Part shown: positions 58,831-64,000 of the stretch, piece by piece
Numbering within the stretch: the stretch's first letter is position 1
Layout: each line of letters begins with the position of its first letter
DNA from: Microglena sp. YARC
Lineage: Eukaryota; Chlorophyta; Chlorophyceae; Chlamydomonadales; Chlamydomonadaceae
Direction: 5' to 3'
Length of the DNA: 64,000 bases
NCBI GenBank assembly: GCA_022414725.1
Contig: CM039462.1
Coordinates: 114,688,949-114,752,948, forward strand
The notes under the pieces: model-generated
Database searches by the model: none
What the model was told of the DNA's origin: nothing
The model's input: only the letters and a program-made list of their open reading frames with translations
Program-made: the position numbers and the translations under genes

Positions 58831-58959
58831 AAATAGCCATACTTCTCCACCAACACACCATCCCATTTAACCACCCTCCCACCCACCCATTCCATCTAAC
58901 CACCTACCTACCTACACACCCTCACCTACAAACACACCATCCCATCTTCCCACCCACAC

Positions 58960-59331
58960 CTATAAAGCCCCCCCCCCCCCCCCCCAACACACACACACCT
59001 CCCCATCCCATACCCCCCCCCCCCCCCCCCCCCCTACACTCACACAAATACCCTCCCACCGCCCCCCCCCCCCCCCCCCCCACCCATAAACCTAAAGCGC
59101 CCCCCCACCCACCCACCCACACCCACCCACACCCATCCATGGGGATATCCCACATAACCACATACACACAAACCAGCCCCCCACCACCACCACCACCACC
59201 ACACACACACACATCCATAGGGGATATCCCACAGAACCGCATACACACAAAACCAGCCCCCCCCCCCCCCCCCCCACCCCCCCACCACATCCATGGGGGA
59301 TATACCACATAACCACATACACACAAACCAA

Positions 59332-59364
<33 letters not shown>

Positions 59365-59680
59365 TGAATACAACTCACGAGTCCATGACAGTTGCATCCA
59401 TATACCCCCCACACAACCCCCCCCCCCCACTCGGCACCACCCACCCACCTACCTTCACCCCACCCACCTACACACAAACAAGCCCCCCCCCCCCCCCCCC
59501 CCCCCCCAACGGAACACAACTCACAAGTCCATGAAAGATGCATCCAGCTTGGGACCATCCCATCTACCCCCACCTCACCCCACCCCACCCATTCACCCAC
59601 CCACCAGGGAATACAACTTGAAAACACCGCCTACCCCCCCCCCCGACACCCCCCCCCCCCCCCCCAGGGAATGCAAGTTC
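58960..59680. repeat. Poly-C tracts and (CA)n with duplicated exon ends
   Basis: At least eight C runs of about 12 to 30 bases occur between pieces such as 'CATATAACCACATACACACA'. Two extra copies of the cyclase exon end plus its donor (inverse of CATGGACT(C/T)GTGAGTTGT) lie near 59380 and 59520. Lengths of the C runs are probably unreliable. Confidence 0.8.
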
Positions 59681-59791
59681 ACACACACACACACCTACCC
59701 CCCCCACACACACACACACCACCACCACCCCCAGGGAATGCAACTTCACACACACACCTACCCCCCCCCCTCCCGAGGGAACACAACTCAC

Positions 59792-59935
59792 GAGTCCATG
59801 ACAATCGCATCCAGCTTTTCCCAAAGAGTAGTAGAGGACTCGATGTCAGTCACCACTAGTGTAGTGTTGGGAGAGTCTCCAGGCGGTAGGGCATCAGCAG
59901 AAAAGGGATTGAGTGATGTTCTATTGTTGTAACAC
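59792..59935 (-). CDS. Exon with the start of a class III adenylate/guanylate cyclase domain
   Basis: The 144-base exon reads from an acceptor (…TGTGCAG) at 59936 to a donor (GTGAGT) at 59791. It encodes 'NPFSADALPPGDSP' and 'TTLVVTDIESSTTLWEKLDA', where TDIxSST carries the first metal-binding Asp of class III cyclases. Such enzymes make cAMP or cGMP. It begins with one base and ends with two bases of split codons. The first fits the TM exon at 60805, which leaves AG to make an Arg codon. Neighbouring sequence is (GT)n and poly-C intron. Confidence 0.7.
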
Positions 59936-59949
59936 CTGCACACATACAG

Positions 59950-59970
59950 AGAGGCGGTGTGTGTGTGTGC

Positions 59971-60001
<31 letters not shown>

Positions 60002-60254
60002 GTGGTGGTGGGTGGGTGGGTGGGTGGGGGTGGGGGGAGGATTGACCTCGCAAACATACCCTGCACACATACAGAGAGGCGGAGAGCGCTAAGTCGGTCA
60101 CGAGTGTGGCTAAGTGTGGCTGGACCTCAATTAAATTGTGTAACACCGTTAACCAGAGGCGGAGAGCGTGAAGTCAGTCACGAGTGGTGTAGTGTAGTTG
60201 GGATGGGTGGGTGGTAGTGATGGAGGTGGTGGTGATGGTGGTGGTGGTGGTGGT

Positions 60255-60314
<60 letters not shown>

Positions 60315-60570
60315 TGTGGTGTGGTGGTGGTGGGTGGGGGTGGGGGGAGGATTGACCTCGCAAACATACCCTGCACACATACAGAGAGGCAGAGAGCGCT
60401 AAGCCAGTCACGAGTGTGGCTAAGTGTGGCTGGCCCGCACTATAATTGTGTAACACCGTTAACCAAAGGCGGAGAGCGCTAAGTGAGTCACGAGTGGTGT
60501 AGATAGCTGGAGGTGGCGAGGCTTGTGGTGGGGCAGGCAGGCGGGGGGGGGGGGGGAAGGGGGGAGGAGG
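59950..60570. repeat. Tandem ~310-bp repeat with (GT)n and (GGT)n, intron
   Basis: 'CACACATACAGAGAGGC' to 'AACACCGTTAACCA' is present at 60065 and 60375, and in part at 59938, with long GT and GGT runs between (60000 to 60060, 60225 to 60320). G-rich tracts at 60541 to 60556. No exon is recognised. Confidence 0.8.
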
Positions 60571-60599
60571 ATTGACCTGGCAAATTAGCAGTGATTGTG

Positions 60600-60700
60600 A
60601 CATGAGCCATTCAGCCATTCCACACCTGATCATCATGATAGCACTGACGACGATGAGCAGCATTGCCAGAATAGGCAAAAAAGGCGAGTATGATATCATA
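60600..60700 (-). pseudogene. Second copy of the transmembrane exon
   Basis: The minus strand gives 'LPILAMLLIVVSAIMMIR' followed by a GTGTGG donor, a close copy of the exon at 60805 to 60899 with its flanks. (GT)n lies on its right side. It is probably a duplicated, unused exon. Confidence 0.5.
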
Positions 60701-60804
60701 TGATTGTATGCATATCTGTGTGTGTGTGTGTGTGTGTGTGTGGCTGGGGGGTGAGGATTGACCTCTTAAATAAGTAGTGAATGTGACATGAGCCATTCCA
60801 ATAC

Positions 60805-60899
60805 CTGATCGTCATGATAGCGTTGACGACGATGAGCAGCATTACCAGAATAGGTATGATGATGATCGTTGCTAGCTGGCCTTCGGTAAAGCCTGAGTC
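60805..60899 (-). CDS. Transmembrane exon of the host cyclase gene
   Basis: Between an AG acceptor at 60900 and a GTATTG donor at 60804 lie 95 bases encoding 'GFTEGQLATIIII' and 'PILVMLLIVVNAIMTI', one transmembrane helix. The exon ends with AG, which the first base of the cyclase exon completes to Arg. The order TM helix then cyclase is that of receptor-type cyclases in protists. Confidence 0.65.
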
Positions 60900-60917
60900 C
60901 TTGTTGGGGATGAGGGC

Positions 60918-61640
60918 TGGAGGCGGAGAGGGGGTGCTGGTGGGGCCGGCGGGGGGGAGTCCGGGACGAATTTGAGGGCGTCCCAGTAATATTTCTGCGG
61001 AGTTTGAAATGGGGTGGGGAGGGTTAGGAGAGTTGGAGGCGGAGAGGGGGTGCTGGTGGGCCGGCGGGGGGGAGTCCGGGACGAATTTGAGGGCGTCCCA
61101 GTAATATTTCTGCGGAGTTTGAAATGGGGTGGGGAGGGTTAGGAGAGTTGGAGGCGGAGAGGGGTGCTGGTGGGGCCGGCGGGGGGAGTCCGGGACGAAT
61201 TTGAGGGCGTCCCAGTAATATTTCTGCGGAGTTTGAAATGGGGTGGGGAGGGTTAGGAGAGTTGGAGGCGGAGAGGGGTGCTGGTGGGGCCGGCGGGGGG
61301 AGTCCGGACGAATTTGAGGGCGTCCCAGTAATATTTCTGCGGAGTTTGAAATGGGGTGGGGAGGGTTAGGAGAGTTGGAGGCGGAGAGGGGGTGCTGGTG
61401 GGGCCGGCGGGGGGGAGTCCGGGACGAATTTTGAGGGCGTCCCAGTAATATTTCTGCGGAGTTTGAAATGGGGTGGGAGGGTTAGGAGAGTTGGAGGCGG
61501 AGAGGGGGTGCTGGTGGGGCCGGCGGGGGGAGTCCGGGACGAATTTGAGGGCGTCCCAGTAATATTTCTGCGGAGTTTGAAATGGGGTGGGAGGGTTAGG
61601 AGAGTTGGAGGCGGCGGAGGGGGTGGTGGGGAAGGTAGGG
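60918..61640. repeat. ~115-bp minisatellite built on an exon start
   Basis: Units recur with steps of 113 to 116 bases (61033, 61148, 61262, 61375, 61491, 61604). On the minus strand each holds a 'CAAACTCCGCAG' acceptor followed by codons for 'KYYWDALKF', then a Pro-rich C-tract. Copies differ mainly in G-run lengths. Confidence 0.85.
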
Positions 61641-62070
61641 GGAGTGGGGGGTGAATTGAAGGCGTCCCAGTATTGTATATGCATTTTTTGAACGAGGGCG
61701 AGGTGGGTGTTGGTGAGGCAGACAGGGGGGGTGGGGGGGGGGGAGTCAGGGGGTGAATTAATTGGAGGGCGTCCTAGTAATATCACTGCATATTTTGAAA
61801 TGAGGGCGAGTGGGGTGTTGTGGGGCAGATGTGGGTGAGTGGGTGGGTGGAGTGAACTGGAAGGCATCCCTATAATATTTCTGCAGATATTGAAATGAGG
61901 GCGAGGTGGTGGATGTGGGGCAGACAGGGGTGGGTGGGGGGGGTGGGGGGTGAATTGGAGGGCATCCCAATATTGATTTTGCAGATTTTGAAATGTGGGC
62001 GAGGTGGGTGGTGAGGGTGGGGGTGGGGGTGGGGGGCATATGTAGCTCTGTGTGTGTGTGTGTGTGTGAA
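61641..62070. repeat. Diverged units of the same minisatellite
   Basis: Four more units with lower identity encode variants such as 'MHIQYWDAFNS', near 61665, 61770, 61870 and 61970. All keep the acceptor-like CAG and a Pro-rich stretch. They are consistent with old copies of one exon. Confidence 0.7.
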
Positions 62071-62111
62071 TGATTAGGCACCCTCCTCCTCACCTGGACC
62101 ACTCCCAATGA

Positions 62112-62152
<41 letters not shown>

Positions 62153-62605
62153 AATGATTAGGCACCTCCCTCCTCACCTGGACCACTTTCAAAGGCAGTG
62201 TCTGTGTGTAGCTGTGTGTAGTTTTTTGTGTGTGTGTGTGTGTATCTGTGTGTGCGTCTGTGTGTGTGTGAATGATTAGGCATCCCCCTCCTTACCTGGA
62301 CCTCTTACAAAGACAGTGTGTGTGTAGCTGTTTGTATGTGTGCGTGTGTGTGTAGCTTTGTCTTTTACTGTGTGTGTCTGTATGTCTGCGTATGTATGTA
62401 GCTGTAGCTGTAGCTGTGTGTCTGCGTGTGTGTGTGTGTATGTATGTAGCTGTGTGTGTGTGTGTATGTAGCTGTGTGTGAGAGTATGTATGTGTGTGTG
62501 TGTGTGAATGATTAGGCACCTCCCTTCTCACCTGGACCACTTCCAATGACAGTGTGTGTGTGTAGCTGTGTGTGTGTGTGTGTGAATGATTAGGCACCCT
62601 TCTCC
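62050..62605. repeat. (GT)n arrays with repeated exon-end pieces
   Basis: Four copies of a 27-base piece, the inverse of 'GAAGTGGTCCAGGTGAGGAG', are at about 62083, 62166, 62286 and 62525, each flanked by (GT)n and 'AATGATTAGGCA'. The piece is the end of the exon at 62813 plus its splice donor. Confidence 0.8.
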
Positions 62606-62609
62606 TTAC

Positions 62610-62740
62610 CTGGACCGCTTACAATGGGCCACTGGCCGCAATAATGCTTTTCATTTCTTGATAGTTGATCTGCAGTACTTGGGCGATGCTGGCATTGGGG
62701 TTCGTATCAAACGTGTCTGCCGCCTTCTTGTTGGATGCTC
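62610..62740 (-). pseudogene. Duplicated host exon
   Basis: Codons for 'DTFDTNPNASIAQVLQINYQ' match the exon at 62813 with few changes, and a GTAAGG donor follows. The upstream half differs. It is probably a duplicated exon. Confidence 0.55.
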
Positions 62741-62812
62741 TGTGATTCGTGGTGCGGTGTGTGCACCAGCTCCCTAAACCCATACACCAGCTATAAGCAC
62801 CCTTCCCCTTAC

Positions 62813-63013
62813 CTGGACCACTTCCAATGGGCCGCTTGCCGCAATAATGTTTTTCATTTCTTGATAGTTGATCTGCATTACTTGGGCGATGCTGGCATTG
62901 GGGTTCGTATCAAACATGTCTGCAGCCTGATCGATTGATGCCCTGTGCTGCGGGGCGCTGTGTATGCGGAGCTCCGGCATGAGGTTAGGATGCTCCAAAA
63001 TGCGGCGAGATGT
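62813..63013 (-). CDS. Host exon, probable ectodomain part of the cyclase gene
   Basis: From an acceptor ('CATTGCACAG') at 63014 to a GTAAGG donor at 62812, 67 codons read 'TSRRILEHPNLMPELRIHSA' and 'ADMFDTNPNASIAQVMQIN', then 'YQEMKNIIAASGPLEVVQ'. The family is not recognised. The beginning (SRRxLExPNLMPEL) is repeated at about 63195 to 63240 and 63835 to 63880, each with the same acceptor. Confidence 0.5.
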
Positions 63014-63029
63014 CTGTGCAATGACAGGG

Positions 63030-64000
63030 GGGCAGGTGGAAGGTGTGTGTGTAGGTGTAGGTGTAGGTGCTGAAGGAGTGTGTGTATGAGTAGCTTGTGT
63101 GAGTGTAGGTGTAGGTGTACGTGCTGAAGGAGTGTGTGTATGAGTAGCTTGTGTGAGTGTGGGTGCAGGTGTAGGTGTAGGTGTAGGTGTAAGCATAGCT
63201 CAGGCATGAGGTTAGGAAGCTCCAGATTGCGGCGAGATGTCTGTGCAATGAAAAGGGGGCAGGTGGAAGGTGTGTGTGTAGGTGTAGGTGTGGGTGTAGG
63301 TGTGGGTGTAGGTGTAGGTGTAGGTGTGTAGGTGTTGGTGTGGGGTATGTGTAGGTGTTGGTGTAGGTGTAGGTTTGTAGGTGTTGGTGTAGGTGTGTAG
63401 GTGTGGGGTATGTGTAGGTGTATGCGTATGTGTATGTGTAGGTGCTGAAGAAGTGTGGGTATGAGTAGTTTGTGTGGATGTAGGTGTATGCGTATGTGTA
63501 TGTGTAGGCGCTGAAGAAGTGTGGGTATGAGTAGTTTGTGTGGATGTAGGTGTATGCGTATGTGTATATGTAGGTGCTGAAAAGGGTGGGTATGAGTAGT
63601 TTGTGTGGATGTAGGCGTATGCGTATGTGTATGTGTAGGTGCTGAAGAAGTGTGTGTATGAGTAGTTTGTGTGGATGTAGGTGTATGCGTATGTGTATGT
63701 GTAGGTGCTGAAGAAGTGTGTGTATGAGCAGTTTGTGTGGATGTAGGTGTATGCGTATGTGTATGTGTAGGTGCTGAAGAAGTGTGTGTATGAGTAGCTT
63801 GTGTGAGTGTAGGTGTAGGTGTAAGCATAGCTCCGGCATGAGGTTAGGGAGCTCCAGATTGCGGCGAGATGTATGTGCAATGACAGGGGGGCAGGTGGGA
63901 GGTGTGTGTGTACATGTAGGTGTGTGTGTAGGTGTGGGTGTGGGGTAGGTGTGTGAGTAGGTGTATGCGTACATGTAGGTGTGTGTATTTGGTGCGGTGT
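63030..64000. repeat. TGTAGG-type and ~66-bp minisatellites, intron
   Basis: Runs of GTGTAGGTGTAGG and a roughly 66-bp unit ('GCTGAAGAAGTGTGTGTATG', 'TGTGGATGTAGGTGTATGCG'), about six copies at 63440 to 63800, fill the window to its end. The long Thr/His/Pro frames on the minus strand are repeat translations. Confidence 0.85.

Noticed and set aside
62878..63974. Thr/His-rich frames over 300 codons at the right end
   Set aside because: They are translations of (GT)n and TGTAGG-type minisatellites; the real coding pieces are short exons with splice sites.
63030..64000. TGTAGG-type repeats as a telomere
   Set aside because: The motif is irregular (TGTAGG, TGTGGG, TGTATG), mixed with exon pieces, and does not match a canonical telomere unit.

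Overview
The window looks like nuclear DNA of a unicellular eukaryote, possibly a green-alga-like protist, into which large-DNA-virus-like material has been integrated. This placement is an inference. From about 1 to 46 kb the DNA carries short, intronless genes of the kind common in giant viruses: F-box/leucine-rich-repeat and ankyrin proteins, a SET protein, a PARG-like protein, a D5-like primase, an origin-binding-helicase/primase fusion, T5orf172-type proteins, a DEDDh exonuclease, three LRAT-type proteins, a J-domain protein and a DUF3669-like protein. Between them lie many dispersed repeats, MITE-like inverted-repeat elements, a Tc1/mariner (IS630) transposase, a truncated LINE and a decayed Fanzor/TnpB zinc-finger fragment. 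No giant-virus hallmark set (capsid, packaging ATPase, family-B polymerase of that lineage) is visible in this part.

From about 46.6 to 49.15 kb lies the 3' part of a second non-LTR retroelement (RNase H). It interrupts an AT-rich Polinton-like virus (PLV) or Maverick-type provirus at about 49.1 to 58.2 kb. In order this carries two divergent major-capsid-like genes, a phage-like spike ending in an S74 self-cleaving chaperone, a small basic protein, a divergent family-B DNA polymerase running by frameshift into an SF1 helicase with a C-terminal HNH-like motif, and a retroviral-type (rve) integrase. Four copies of a small hairpin sit at gene ends.

From about 58.4 to 64 kb the character changes to poly-C tracts, (GT)n and minisatellites, with short exons on the minus strand flanked by consensus splice sites. 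Read 64 to 58 kb they give ectodomain-like exons, a transmembrane exon and then the start of a class III adenylate/guanylate cyclase domain. The TM and cyclase exons agree in phase. The cyclase domain is cut short at a GTAAGT donor next to the provirus, so the viral block seems to sit in an intron of this host gene.

Many viral-type genes are broken. Several breaks are one-base shifts at homopolymers (J-domain, F-box/LRR, SAP-like, polymerase/helicase), which could be sequencing errors. Others are in-frame stops in an otherwise open frame (two LRAT genes and one small gene), which look like true nonsense changes or recoding. Transposon ends have rewritten the termini of several genes. Together the region reads as a decaying viral block repeatedly invaded by mobile DNA.
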